Part shown: piece after piece, positions 1 through 52,397 of the stretch
Position numbering within the stretch: position 1 is the stretch's first letter
Layout: each line of letters starts with the position of its first letter
Origin: Elephas maximus indicus
Lineage: Eukaryota > Chordata > Mammalia > Proboscidea > Elephantidae
Direction: 5' to 3'
Length of the DNA stretch: 64,000 bases
Assembly (NCBI RefSeq): GCF_024166365.1
Contig: NC_064832.1
Span: forward strand, 40,390,249-40,454,248
The notes under the pieces: model-generated
Seen by the model: only the letters and a program-made list of their open reading frames with translations
The model's database searches: none
Told to the model about the DNA's origin: nothing
Translations under genes and position numbers: made by a program

Positions 1-442
1 TAACCACAAGTGGATGGCTTTAACAAAGAAATTTATTCTCTCAGTCTAGTAGGCTACAAGTCCAAATTCAGGGCATCAGCTCCTGGGGCAGGCTTTCTCT
101 GTTGGCTCTGGAGGAAGGTCTCTGTCATCAATCTTCCCTTGGTCTAGGAGCTTCTCTGTGCAGGAACCTCAGGTCCTAAGGGCACTCTCTGCTCCTGGCA
201 TTGCTTTCTTGGTGATATGAGGTTCCCAGCTCTCTGCTTGCTTCCTTTTCCTCTTGTAAGATAAAAGGTGGTGCAGGCCACACCCCATGGAAACTCACTT
301 TACATTAGATCAGGGATGTGACCTTAGTAAGGTGTTACAATCCCACCCTAATGCACTTTAACATAAAATTACAATCGCAAATACTGGGAATCGTGGCCTA
401 ACCAAGTTGACACATATTTTGGGGGACACAATTCAGTCTATG
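1..442 (-). mobile_element. MLT1-like (ERVL-MaLR) solo LTR, cut by window edge
   Basis: Read on the minus strand it ends with a TTAAAGCCATCCACTTGTGG block and begins TAGACTGAATTGTGTCCCCC. Both are hallmarks of MaLR LTRs and are shared with the copies at 13.2 and 18.7 kb. No coding sequence is present. The 3' end of the LTR runs off the window. Confidence 0.75.
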
Positions 443-2061
443 TCTACATACACTTTAATTCTCACAAATCATCTTATGATAGAGGTAGTATTCTTCCCAT
501 TTTCTGTAGGAGAATATTATCTTCAATAACTCGAACTATATTAAAATCTTTTCACCTGTAATATATTCCAAGGGTAGGGTTACAAAGTCACCAGAGTACT
601 TACGGTTCAAAATAACCTCACTAGCTTATTTACTAAAGGTATCTTGATTCCAGTTCTGATTTAACAACACATTCTTTTGGACTGTGTACCATTGGGTAAT
701 TTGCCTTATTAACTGTTCATTTACTTCTTCATTGATTTTCTTGACTATATTTTATTAAGGGAAAATGGAAAACATGCAATTTGATATATTAGTTGAGTTA
801 ATATTTTTAGAAGTTTTTTGAATGGCATCGTAATCCAGATTTGGTATTTTGTTTAAAATGAAAATGCAATGTAACAGTGAAAGAAATTGAGAAATGTCCC
901 AGGGAGTAATCCCCACAGTAAAACGGTAAGTCTGAACAGTTTCATGAATGAGTTATTTTAAATTTTAATGAACTATTTAAACAGTTTCAATTAAGAGAGA
1001 AATCTCCTGGGTCATTCTCACAAAGCCATTTACAACGCTGATTCCAAAATTGGCACACGTTAACAATAGGCTAATCTCAAAATGAATAGTTTGTTTAAAT
1101 ATAGTAATAAGAGCTAACACTTACGGTCTCTTACCCTCGCTAGGCCCTATTTGTGACATGGATTTTCTTGTGAGCCTCGTAATAACCCTGTACAGTATGG
1201 CAACTGTTGTTTGTTTTGTGCCGGGCTATGGATATCTGTTACACAATTCTTGTTTTAATACATCAATACCTGAAGTCGTTTAGAATGTTCTTCGGATATT
1301 GGTAGTAACTGGTAGCTGTTGGGGAGCAGAACTTTATGGGGAGAGGGACAGTAATAATGTTTTATACTTCTGGAATCTGAATATGTTCATGTATTACCTA
1401 TTCCCAGAAATATATATTTTTTTAATGTACTGTGGGAGCTTGTTTCAAAGGATATCAATTTTGATTTATTTTGTTCACCAGTCACCCCAGTTTCTTTGTG
1501 TGTATGTCCACATAGATGTGTTGGGTCTAGAGATTGCCTTTGGTTTTATTATGGTTTATATAAGGTGATAAAGGAATACCACTACAGTATTTAATCTGGT
1601 TCCGGCCCCCTCCTCCCCGCTGTTCTGCTTCCACTTCTGCCTCAGAACAGTGCTGAGAGCCGAGTGAAGCTGAAAAGAATTGAAGACATTTTGAAGTTCT
1701 TTTTCTCCCATCAGATAGACCTCTGTTTTTTATACTTCTTATTGAAATATAGCTTATATGCAAAAATAGACAGAATTCCTAAGTGTACAGCTTGATAATT
1801 TTCACAAAGAGAAAACATATGTATCCAACTTTTGCTTCTAATTGAAGCTAATGGCCATTGTTGACTGTAAATGGTTAAGTCTGTTCCCCAATTGTCTGAA
1901 AGGACTATTCTCATTTCAAAGGAAAAAAAAAATGCCCCTCAACGTGAGATTATAGTAAACCAACTTTTAAGAGTGTTTATTTCTGTCTAAATCAAATACT
2001 GAGGGACTTCATCATCAAACTGTTATATTGGTATATGCCATGAGTATATCAAGTAATGTTT
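443..2061. other. ELF1 intron, no recognised feature
   Basis: AT-rich intronic sequence without exons or a repeat I can name. The small open frames here show no family resemblance. Confidence 0.5.
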
Positions 2062-2225
2062 CTTAATTCATATAACAACCTTTGAAGATGTTATTATTCC
2101 TAATTTAGATGGACAGGAAACTAAAGCTTAGAGGGGCTGTATAGTTTGCCTGAGTTCAAACACTCAGGACAAAGTAGAGTCTGCACTTAGACAGCATCCA
2201 TCTGACTCCAGAGCCCAGCACTGGT
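2062..2225 (+). mobile_element. MIR SINE fragment
   Basis: Diverged MIR-like 3' part: an 'acaggaaactaaagcttaga' block followed by a loss-of-signal tail ending in 'ctgactccagagccca'. This is the usual MIR order. Confidence 0.65.
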
Positions 2226-2530
2226 GTTACGCCCTGTTTTCACCATGTGTACATAGAGTGTGTTTGCTGCGTGGGAAAATATTCAGATTGTGTCATGATA
2301 CAGTGAAGTGTTAGTTTTTTGTTTTTGATTTTAAGAATAAGTCAGAGGACCTCAAAAAAGTGTCTTCACAGGATGAGGCTTTGGGGCAGCAGTCTGGTTG
2401 GCAGGCAGGGCACAGAAATTTGTCTCAAAAATGTGTATAGGAAGTATACTGTTTAGTTTGTATGTGTATTAGAACGACCTTGGAGTGGGGAGAGCTATTT
2501 AAGATTATTTAAGATTATCAGAGAACCGTA

Positions 2531-2775
2531 AGCCCTGGTGGTGCTGTGGATAAGTGCTCAGCTGCTATCCGGAGGATCCGTGGTTTGAACTCACCAGCCA
2601 CTCGGCAAGAGAAACAAAAACCAAACCCATTGCCATCAAGTCCATTCTGACTCATAGTGACCCTTTATGCTTCCGTAAAGATTACAGCCTTGGAAACCCC
2701 ACAGGACAGCCCTACCCTGTCTTATAGTGTTGCTATGAGTAGGAATCGACTTGGGGGCACCTAACAATGACAACA
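2531..2775 (+). mobile_element. AfroSINE with an inverted SINE piece inside
   Basis: It starts with the tRNA-derived head AGCCCTGGTGGTGCTGTGG and ends CACCTAACAATGACAAC. At about 2612-2664 it contains a stretch in the opposite orientation (ACCAAACCCATTGCCATC ... TAGTGACCCT), that is, the 3' end of another copy. This indicates nested insertion or rearrangement. Confidence 0.85.
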
Positions 2776-2777
2776 TG

Positions 2778-3011
2778 AGGAGCCCTGAGGTGCCCTGGTG
2801 GCACAATTGTTAAGCGCTGCTAACCAAGAGGTTGGCAGTTCGAACCCACCCAGAGGCTCTGCAGGAGAAAGACCTGGCAATCTGCTCCAGTAAAGATTAA
2901 AAAAAAAAAAAAAAGATTACAGCCTAGAAAACTCTATGGGACAGTTCTACTCACTGTCACATGGGGTTACTATGAGTCAGGTTGACTCAATAGCACCTAA
3001 CAACAATAACA
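2778..3011 (+). mobile_element. AfroSINE
   Basis: A second copy directly abuts the preceding one, with a short duplication of its own head (AGCCCTGAGGTGCCCTGGTGG) and an internal A16 expansion near 2900. The tail is CACCTAACAACAATAAC. Confidence 0.85.
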
Positions 3012-4040
3012 AAGGCCCCGAGGCACTCCCCATACTGCCTTGTCTTGAGACAAAGAGGTAGCTTAAATTACTTGAAAGTGTGCTGATTATGCACCTGCCC
3101 TAAAAAAAGGAATATCTGCATTCGGGAAATTTTTAAAACACTGTTTTTAACTCCCTTATTCTTCTGGAGAACATTTGCTAGGTATTTCATTTTAAGCTGT
3201 TTCATAGAGAATCTTGGCAGGATGTTTCACAACCATGTACCAGATTGAGTCTGCTTTTAGAGGAGCTTGGCAAACAAGTTATTTGAAAGCTCTCGTGCTT
3301 TTTTTTTCTTTAATCCAAAAGCCTGTTGAACAATTTTATTTCTTTATAGAGTTGAAATACTGATCCACAGTTTCTTAAATATTCTCCTAGAATTTTAGTT
3401 TGTAGTATATCGAGGGAATACACAAGTCTCCTTACTGTAGAAACTTAATTGTACTGCTCATAGATTGGTCTGTTTCCTTCTTTTTTTGACTTGATGGTAT
3501 TGCCACATTTGTGATGAACCACAACAAATGGAAACTGTGTAACAGACAGTGTTGAAATTTGGGGAACTGTCTGTTTCCTACTAAAACTTGGTTTAGTTTT
3601 TATTGCTGCTAAAGAGTTTGTTAAAATTTTGCTTTCAACAAATGTTCTAAATTTACCTGCAGTTAATAGAAAAGGGAAATTGGTACGTGTGTTTTTCTTT
3701 CTGGAACAGTTAAGATCTTCAATAAAGTTACAGAGCAGTTGAAAGTCAGCCTATGACTACAGTGTACATAGTTCAGTTATAGAAACTGAGGCATTGGAAA
3801 CTCTCTGATCTGTGATAGATTTTGACCCCAAGACGTTGTCCTTTAATCCTATCAATCCTATCATTTGTGATTTATTTTGGTTCTGTTCCAAAAGCAAGTG
3901 GTAAAATAGCCTTCAACTGCCAAACAGCAAAAGATCTCATAATAATCTGTTTGTTTCTTTGGCGTACTAGTGTCCCAGGCATTGGCATGAGTAATTAGAG
4001 TTGACTCAGTTTAGGGAATGCAGTCATGAATGTTGTAATT
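3012..4040. other. ELF1 intron, nothing recognised
   Basis: AT-rich intron with T runs and no exon or repeat that I could support. Confidence 0.45.
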
Positions 4041-4044
4041 CTTT

Positions 4045-4210
4045 AGAGCAGTGGTGCTGAATCGCGGATGTGCATTGGAATCACCTGGGGAGCTTTAATG
4101 AAATGCCCTGGCTACACTCCCCAGAGATTCTGATTTATTTGGTCCCTTGGGGGTCCAGGTTTTGATATTTGTGGAAGTTTGCCAGTATACAGACAGGGTT
4201 GATAACCACT
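4045..4210 (+). mobile_element. MER5A-like hAT-Charlie DNA transposon fragment
   Basis: Contains the MER5A terminal block 'gcagtggtgctgaatcgcgg' followed by 'tggaatcacctggggagctt' and 'agagattctgatttatttgg', in the usual order. Non-autonomous and diverged. Confidence 0.75.
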
Positions 4211-5449
4211 CAAAGAGTTGAGAGAGGTTTTCTGATTCAAATAAAAGGCACCATAGAGGAGAGGCTTTTGAGTTTGTTTCGACAGTCATTAAAAAAAAAA
4301 AAAAGTCATCAACCAAGTGGAATGCAACATTTTTGTTAGGACGGCAAAGAAATGTCCAGTACCTTCTTTTCTTTCTTTTTATTCCTTAGAATTTTTTAAA
4401 AACAGAATTTTATTTTATTGTTGTTGAGAGTACCTTCTTTTCTTGAAAGGAGGTAACAGATCTTATTGGGAGTATGGCCATTTTATGAATAGCTCTGACC
4501 TTCCTGAAGCTTCCCTTTTAAATAAACCTTGGGAAGAGGTCTGGTTAAAATTACATGGAAGAAGTGAGGTAGATAAGCAAAGAAGCTCAAAGAATAATGT
4601 CTGATCTTAATTTAGAAATAGTAACAAGATTATATATATCCTTATTGCCATAAGCCACAGAAATTATTTAGGGTAGAGGGAACCAGTTATCAAATGATAG
4701 ACTTTAAATTAAATGATAGGCTTTAAATTCTGTTCCAATATTTTATTTTTTAAATCTAGGAAAACTCAGCCTTTGAAATTTTGACATGCCTCCATTTAAG
4801 AGGGAGGGAGCCAGATTTCTATGAAGAATTTTAAAATGTGTGGTTCCTTAGGTTCCTGATGATTAGCTTGAGCCAGTTGGCAATCAGTCTAGTTTAGAAG
4901 GCCGGAGTTTAGTTGGAGCTCCTGGAGTCTGCATTTTCTTTCTATTTATGGTAGTAGTGGAGAAGAGTCTTTCCAGTCACCTGAGAGGTGTTTCCTAGGT
5001 TTATTTTGTATACACAGACTCAGACCTCTTAACCTAACTATACATACTCTTATGAAGACCCAGTGTTAGTCTGTTTCTTGTGTAGAGACTAAGAGCACCC
5101 TGGATAAATTAGAGAGGAACAGTTTTGAGCGTGCATTTCCATTTCAGTGGACTGGAAAAGTATGGCCCAAGCTTTTCATGAACGGAGCAAGTGACTCAGG
5201 AGACGACTACATGGCTAAAATGGGAGTGAAACTGGGAAGGGGACTAGATAGCCTGGGGATCAAGAGTAACTGCCTATGCCCAAAAGGTTTATAAGAGACT
5301 CAGATTGGAGAAGTCCTAAAAAAGATGATACTGAAATACCCCCACCTTCAAACACAGCTCATTACCTATTCTGTTGTTCTAAACAGAGCCAAGTAAATAC
5401 GCTAACAAGCCAATACTGTACCATGTTGAAGGCTGACTGTAGGACACAG

Positions 5450-5685
5450 GTAAAGAATATGGACACTGGTGTCAGTTCAAGTTACTGTTCTACTGCTTAC
5501 TATCTGTATGGCTTGCAGTGAATTATTCACTTCCCTTGACTCAGTATCCCCCTGTATAAAATAGATATTCCAGTGTATCACCCTTGTAGGATTTTGTGAT
5601 GATTAAATAAGGTGATGATCCATGTAAAGCAATAAGCAAAATGCATGGTGCATACTAAAGTGTCAATAAATGTTCACTAATGGAA
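5450..5685 (+). mobile_element. MIR SINE
   Basis: Nearly complete diverged MIR. A tRNA-like head region is followed by the core 'tctgtatggcttgcagtgaa', the 'cccctgtataaaatagatat' block, and a tail with 'gatgattaaataa' and 'cataaagtgtcaataaatgt'-type sequence. Confidence 0.7.
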
Positions 5686-5952
5686 CAGCAGAGGCAGCAG
5701 CCACGTGGTCACTGTGCATGCCACTCTCTCCCCCATTTAGTCCATAAGAGGGAATAATCTCTTATACTGTGATGTTATGAAGCCAGTTTTGGAGCCCTTG
5801 CCTTTAAAATACATCTTAACAGAACACCAGGAACGGCCCTTAGGATCAGCCAATGCTCTTCTTTCTCTAAAGATGAGGAAATTAAGGTCACATCACAAGG
5901 GTTTGAGAAGGCCCAGGTTTTCTGGTTCACAGTCTTCTTTTTCACTGTATGT

Positions 5953-6149
5953 GAAACCCATTGCTACTGAGTTGATTCTGACTCATGGGGATCCTATAGG
6001 GCAGGTAGAACTTCCCCATATGGTTTCCAAGGCTGTAATCTTTATGGAAGCAGATCACCACGTCTTTCTCTCATGGAGTGGCTGGTAGGTTCGAACCACT
6101 GACCTTTTGGTTAGCAGTTGAGTGCTTAGCCACTGACCACCAGGGCTCC
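5953..6149 (-). mobile_element. AfroSINE
   Basis: Near full-length copy in reverse orientation. It begins with the reversed 3' end (AACCCATTGCTACTGAGTTG) and ends with the reversed head (CCACTGACCACCAGGGCTCC). Confidence 0.9.
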
Positions 6150-6221
6150 GAGCTACCTTCTAAATCAGAACCATGTGTTCCTTTTCATTCTTTTGTTTTT
6201 CTGTATATTTTTTTTCTGTAC

Positions 6222-6335
6222 TTTTTTCAATTGTGGTATATATAAACAAAGCATTTGCCATTTCAGCATTTTTTTTTTTACATGTACAATTCAGTAACAA
6301 TAATTACATTCATCTTGTGCCTTTTTATTCTTAAT
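6222..6335 (-). mobile_element. L1 3'-end fragment
   Basis: Short reversed L1 tail ('caattgtggtatatataaac' and 'acatgtacaattcagtaaca'), interrupted by a T run. Confidence 0.5.
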
Positions 6336-6794
6336 TACTTTAAAGGAAATTCATTTCTTTACTCTTTTGTGTTTATAATTTTCCTTATTAAATAGTTTAA
6401 AAATTATTAAATGTTTTGAACTGCAATTAAAATGATTGTTTAAAGCCAATAGGTTGTCTCTGTTAGGAAACAAACTGTTAGTAGTGCTTGCCTCTGGAGC
6501 GGGGGATACTGTGGTAGAAGTGGTGTTGATTATGGCGGTATCTAACAAGGTGTACCTGAGACCTGTAAATTCTGAAGAATACAATGGTCATTTCCTTCGA
6601 TCCACTTAATGATTAGCAGGAATGTAGCAATAAGTATCAGTAGCTACCTGAAACTTGGGAACTATATAGATTCAGAAAAGTGTTGGGAGATATCCTTTGT
6701 GATATCCACACTCTGGTCCTTCTCCACCCAAATTTCAGTAGCCAAATAGATTTAGATAGGAATACTTCAGTTTCATTTTGGTCAAGGACAGGTC

Positions 6795-6950
6795 CTCCAA
6801 GTTGGGTTGGCATGCCACTGTCTCTGACTCAGTGGATGACTTTGGGCAAACTTTTTAACCCAATTCCTCATCTGTCAGTGAATGGAGATGATGGGCCCTG
6901 TTTTTACCTGGTATGTGGGGTTGTTGCAGAATAATATAAAATTGTGTGAA
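6795..6950 (+). mobile_element. MIR SINE fragment
   Basis: MIR core resemblance: 'gactttgggcaaacttttta', 'cctcatctgtcagtgaatgg' and 'ggttgttgcagaataatata' occur in the expected order. Confidence 0.65.
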
Positions 6951-7496
6951 AATGAACTCAATCCTGGACTCATCTTTGATAGAAGATGACTAGAAGGTTA
7001 ACTTAAACTCTTAAGAGAGAAGTGTTTTAACAAGCTTATGTTCATATTAGGTTGGCTTGCATATGAAGCATTAACCTCTCAAAAGAGGGAGAGGGAAGAT
7101 CAAATGACTGTACTTGCCTATGACCAGTTTATATGATATTTTCTTGTCTTCACATGTGTTTTACAGTATAATTTTTGAGCCCCTAGTTTCAGTTTTAAAA
7201 GTTATGATTTGGAGACTCAGTTATTTCTGACTTATTTCCTCTTTTCTGAGACAGGAAGAAACGTTTTGAAATAAAACGATCCAAATGTGTTTTAGGGTTA
7301 TTACCCATAAATTTTGAATGTAACATTCTAGTATGCGAGGATAATATCTATGTAGCACCTATAATATCGTATATTTAATTTAGGTAATTAAATCCTTATG
7401 ATAGAAGTAAGCTCTAACCTTTGTGCTATATACATACCGTTTTAAACATTGAGGCTGCTTAGTTGTAATGAAACCATAAATATTTTCAGTCTAGCA

Positions 7497-8690
7497 GACT
7501 TTGTTGTTTGTCGTTAGGTGCTGTCGAGTCAGTTCCGACTCGTAGCGACCCTATATACAACAGAACGAAGCGCTGCCCGGTCCTGCACCATCCTCACGAT
7601 CCTTGCTATATTTGAGCCCATTGTTGCAACCACCGTGTCAATCCATCTCATTGAGACTCTTACTCTTTTTCACTGACTCTCTACTCTACTGAGCATAATG
7701 TCCTCCTCCAGGGACTGGTCCCTCTTGATAACATGTCCAAAGTACGTGAGACAAAGCTTTGCCATCCTCGTTTCAAAGGAGCATTCTGGCTGTACTTCTT
7801 CCTAGACAGATTTGTTTGTTCTTCTGGCAGTCCCTGATACATTCAATATTCTTTACCAACACCATAATTCAAAGCCATCAATTCTTTTTCTATTTTCCTT
7901 ATGTATTCTCCAGCTTTCACATGCATGTGAGACAATGAAAAGTACCATGGCTTGAGTCAGGTCCACCTAAGTCCTCAAGGTGGTATCTTTGTTTTTTAAT
8001 ACTTTAAAAGAGGTCTTTTGCAGCAGATTTGCTGAATACAATACGTTGTTTGATTTCTTGACTGCTGCTTCTATGGGTGTTGCTTATGGATCCAACTAAA
8101 ATCAAATCCTTGGCAAATTCAGTTTTTTCACTGTTTATCATGATGTTGCTTATTGATCCAGTAGTGAGGATTTTTGTTTTCTTTATATTGAGGCGTAATC
8201 CGTACTGAAGGCTGTAGTCTTTGATCTTCATCAGTAAGTGCTTCAAGTCATCTTCACTTTCAGCAAGCAAGGTTGTTGTCATCTGGATAATGCAGGTTGT
8301 TAATGAGTCTTCCTCCAATCCTGATGCCCTGTTGTTCTTCATATAGTCCAGCTTCTTGGATTATTTGCTTAGCATACAGACTGAATAAGTATGGTGAAAG
8401 GATATAACCCTGACACACACCTTTCCTTATTTTAAACCACACAGTATCCCTTTGTTCTGTTTGTTTATGTACAGGTTCTGCATGGGCACAATTAAATGTT
8501 CTGGAATTCCCATTCTTCCATAATTTTGTTGTGATCCACACAGTGGAATGCCTTTGCATAGTGAATAAAGCAGAGGTAAACATCTTTGTGATATTCTCTG
8601 CTTTCAGCCAAGATCCACCTGACATAAGCAAATTTTCCTCGACTGGCTGACTTAATAAAGGAAAATAACAAAGTGACATTATTATCTATG
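7497..8690 (-). pseudogene. RTE-class LINE relic with decayed reverse-transcriptase domain
   Basis: The minus strand carries about 1.2 kb of an RTE LINE. Its 3' end (at 7497) is the block shared with AfroSINE tails (GTCGAGTC ... TAGCGACCC on the opposite strand), next to a GTTGTT repeat. Two minus-strand frames (8260-8679 and 8004-8342) together read as RTE reverse transcriptase. They include the polymerase motif GVCQGYILSPYLFSLYA, the catalytic-site region NNLHYPDDNNL (family YADD, here YPDD), and then LLMKIKDYSLQYGLRLNIKKT. The domain is broken by a frameshift and the YADD change, so it is dead. The 5' portion of the element is missing. Confidence 0.85.
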
Positions 8691-9059
8691 GGCAAGAACT
8701 TTTCTTACATTTTAGAAGATACTACTTAATGGGTAAATGTTTCTTTCAGAAATACGATATTTACATAGTCTTGAAGTGTCTTTCCCACAAGGTATTAATT
8801 AATTACTAAGGGAAAAATAGTAACTTTACAGTGGAGAAACCTGGTAGATACCACCATATAATATCACCACTAATGGGATAAGTAGGTATTTTGGGCCTCC
8901 TGATATCATGCTACACAAAGCAAGGAGCAAAGTGGGTAAATTGTGCCTTCATTGCTAATTTTGTGATAAGGATCAGCACGAATCAAATCCCCAAAATGCG
9001 GGGTTGGATCCAGTTTTCACTTTCCCACTTCTCCATCCTCATCGCTAGCCACTCATGTA

Positions 9060-9650
9060 GCACACTCTGTCACTGACCCTAATTACCTGGAGATGGGCCA
9101 GAACTCACTAGTTAGAAGGACACTGTCTTTGAGACTGCCAAGTAGGCAGACGCCAGCTCCTACTGGCTCTCACTGCCCCTGTAGGTTTGATAATTCATTG
9201 AAACAACTCACAGAATTCACAGAGAGCACACCATGCTTACAGCTACAGATTATAGTGACGAAAAAGGTTACAAAGAGGTGCGCAGGATGATGTCTAGGAG
9301 AGTTTCTAGCATGGAGCTTCCATGTCTCAACGGGTATGCATGGTCACCAACCAGGAAGCTCATCTGAGTCTCAGGGTTCAGGGCTCTTATGGGCGTCTCC
9401 ATGTGGCCATGATAGATTACATTGTGCTTCCGGAGATTTAGTCAACACCGGGCCCCTAGCTGATCCCTCCGTGGTCTGGTCAGCCCCCATTCATTAGCCT
9501 CAAGTGTGGTCCAGCTCAAAAGAACTGAAAACAAAGACCAAATTGGTTTTTGCAAGGTGATTTCACACCTTGCTGATACGCTTGAAAGACCACAAATAAT
9601 TTCTGTGGTATTCCTGCCCAAAATGCATAATCTAAATCTAATCATGAGGA
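9060..9650. repeat. Ancient LTR-like repeat, family unresolved
   Basis: Blocks such as 'aacaactcacagaattcaca' and 'caccaaccaggaagctcatc' recur in mammalian genomes as part of an old LTR family that I cannot name by eye. There is no coding potential. Confidence 0.45.
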
Positions 9651-10200
9651 AATATCTTACAAACCCAAATTGAGGTACATTCTATAAAACGAATGGCCTG
9701 TATTCCTCAAGGTTGTGAAAAGTCAAAGACTGAAGAATTGGTCCCAGTTAAAGGACAAGAAACTGTCCCAGATCAATGGAGTTGTATCATGAAGAAACAT
9801 AACTAAATGAAACCTATTACCATGGACTGGATTCTGAACCAAAAAAAATTTTTTTGTTTGTTATAAAGAACATGAGTGGGACAACTGGAAAAACTTGAAT
9901 GAGGCCAATAGATTTGATAATAGTACTGTATGAATGTTAATTTCCTGGTTTAATAATTATACTATCTTTATGCAAGATAATATTTGTGTATTAGGAAATA
10001 CACACTCATGTATTTAGTGTAAAAGGATAAATTAGAAAAAAATAATATAGAAAGAGAATGGTAAGGCAGCCATGATTAAATGTTAACATGGAATTATGGG
10101 CAAAGGGTGTATTGGAATTCTTTGTACTTTTTTTTCGTTTTGGCAACTTTTCTACGTTTGAAATTAAGCTAATGGAAATGGTAACTTAATGAAATTTGCC
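9650..10200 (+). repeat. Ancient mammal-wide repeat, family unresolved
   Basis: The sequence (for example 'aatttcctggtttaataatt' and 'ggaaatacacactcatgtat') resembles a known old dispersed repeat whose other parts occur at 15.7, 17.5-18.7 and 21.6-23.3 kb. No reading frame is preserved. Confidence 0.45.
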
Positions 10201-10224
10201 ACCAATTAACTGTTTTTTAAGCAG

Positions 10225-10330
10225 ATTGTTTGAAACCCTCTCTAGGTGAGTTTCTGCATTTGTAAAATGAGATGCCTGGACTCATTTTAAACATCCTTCC
10301 AGATTTAAAATTCCATGATCCTATAAATAG
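10225..10330 (+). mobile_element. MIR fragment
   Basis: Diverged MIR core ('tgagtttctgcatttgtaaa', 'tccttccagatttaaaattc'). Confidence 0.5.
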
Positions 10331-10872
10331 ATGTTAGTCATAGTAACAGCAGTTATTATAAGCTAGTAATAATTTATAACCTTAGTAGATACATGCTTGA
10401 TAAGGATAATAACAGAATATGAAAGTTAATTTTTCCACTTGAGTCAAAAACTGTTGTTAAACAAGGCTTGTATGTCAAGTGACAGTTTAATATTTATTAA
10501 GCTCACAAATGGTACTTTTTTTTCTGTCGTAGAATTTTTGAGATTTTATCTAATCATGCAGTTCATTTGTATGTCACTTTTTGGTTCATGCTTATGCATT
10601 AATGATATCTTTTTTTTATTTAACTGTATCTTAAAAATGTACTTTTATAGGATTTTCCAATGGAAATTTGGGTATTAAGACCCAGAGTAGATAAAGTTTA
10701 TTCACTCTGAATAGATGACATATTCTTTCCAGCCTAGGATTATCAAGATACAAGTAACCGATGATGTAGAAACTAACTGATGTTCAATATCGAATAGTTT
10801 TTCTTTGCATTAATCAAAGGTAAAACTTTATTAATCTTTTTTTGTTTTCTCATCCCCACCCCCCACTTCCCG

Positions 10873-10892
10873 CCCCCCCCCCCCCCCCCCCC
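10873..10892 (+). repeat. C20 homopolymer next to an ELF1 splice acceptor
   Basis: An uninterrupted run of 20 cytosines ends 8 nt before the exon at 10901. It forms most of the polypyrimidine tract, with more C-rich sequence (CCCCACCCCCCAC) just upstream. Poly-C binding proteins (PCBP, hnRNP K) recognise such tracts. Length variation or an assembly artefact is likely at such a run. Confidence 0.85.
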
Positions 10893-10900
10893 GGTCCCAG

Positions 10901-51117
<40,217 letters not shown>

Positions 51118-51689
51118 TTACTGTACCAAAGGAGTTATGGATGATTGCTTTTTAATTGAACATTTTCAGTTGTTTGCAAACTGTCTGATTCTATGACAAA
51201 TTCAACAGAGGTTCCTAATTTTTGTAGTTAATTGTTAAAATAATTTAGAGTTAATTTTGACTTTGTTAGATGAGGGAGGGAAAACCCAAGTGCTTTTGTT
51301 TGTTCTTCAAATGTTTCAGAATTCAATTGTGAAGGAACATTTTATACTATGAAAACATTCTGTTGAGATTTTTTTTTTAAGTTGCTACATCACAAGCATT
51401 TTTAAACTTTCTTTTCTAGTTTTACATTTTAATAGCCTTTCTGATTTTTTTGTAAATAAGTACTTAAATGTAATGTAAGAGGAAATTTATATAGGAACTA
51501 TTTTCATTCCACATATATGTTAAGTCTTGACTCCTTCAAATGCAGAAAAACTATTTTATGCCTTGTTAAAATTATGGTTTCACTTAGACTGACTTTAGTT
51601 GGCTGCAGTATGAACTATGGATATGTAAAATAGAACATTAAAATGTGCCTATAATGTGGCTGCACATAGACTGCTTTGGAATTACCTCC

Positions 51690-51805
51690 AGAAGCAGGAT
51701 AGTATAAAAGCATCATCCTAAGAGTTGCACTAACTAGCTGTGTAACCTTGGGCAAGCCACTTAATCTTTTCACGCCCTCAGTTCTGCTCATAAAAACGTT
51801 ATCAG
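51690..51805 (+). mobile_element. MIR fragment exapted into the ELF1 3' UTR
   Basis: The MIR core 'tagctgtgtaaccttgggca' and 'agccacttaatcttttcacg' lies inside the transcribed 3' UTR. Confidence 0.8.
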
Positions 51806-52391
51806 GTTATATCCTAATGTAAATATAGCTGAAATACGGGAGAAAAATAAGTGGGTCTACAAAATTCATTCTTCCGTTATCGGTAAGGTCTACCATAAGC
51901 TTAAATTCTTCCTAAATCTTTCGTTCATTAACTCTTTAGGCCATTGTGGGCCACTGCTGAATGCTTAATGATGTACTGCTGTTGTAAAAGAGTCAAAGAC
52001 CTTCTTAAGGGCCCAGAAAGCAATTTGAGTCTTGGGTTAATCTGGCCAAGTAGTCAATTGCTATAAAAGCATAATTGCTTTATGTTTTGGATCACTTTTT
52101 TATTGGGGGTTGGGGGGGGAAATTGCATACAAAGATACATATCTCCAAGTTTCTGAAATGAAAAAGTTTTTAGATTACTTTTCCAACTGTAAATAATGTA
52201 CATTTTCTTTCTCAAGAAAAATTGTTTTCTTCAAATTTTCTAGTATAGCAAAGAAAAATTTTTGTAGATGAAAAAATCATATGTTTAGAGGTCTAATGTA
52301 TGTTTTCATATTACAGAGTGAATTTGTATTTAAACAAAATTTTAAATTTTGGAATCCTCTAAACTTTTTTGTATCTTTAATTGGTTTATTA

Positions 52392-52397
52392 AATAAA
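52392..52397 (+). terminator. Probable ELF1 polyadenylation signal AATAAA
   Basis: A canonical AATAAA hexamer sits 1.27 kb after the stop codon with a GU/U-rich element about 20-35 nt downstream. The alternative hexamer at 52625-52630 lacks an equally clear downstream element. Confidence 0.5.

Noticed and set aside
1-10900. ELF1 first coding exon or promoter in the first 10.9 kb
   Set aside because: I looked for the expected start (MAAVVQQND...) and for a CpG island and saw neither. They must be upstream of the window.
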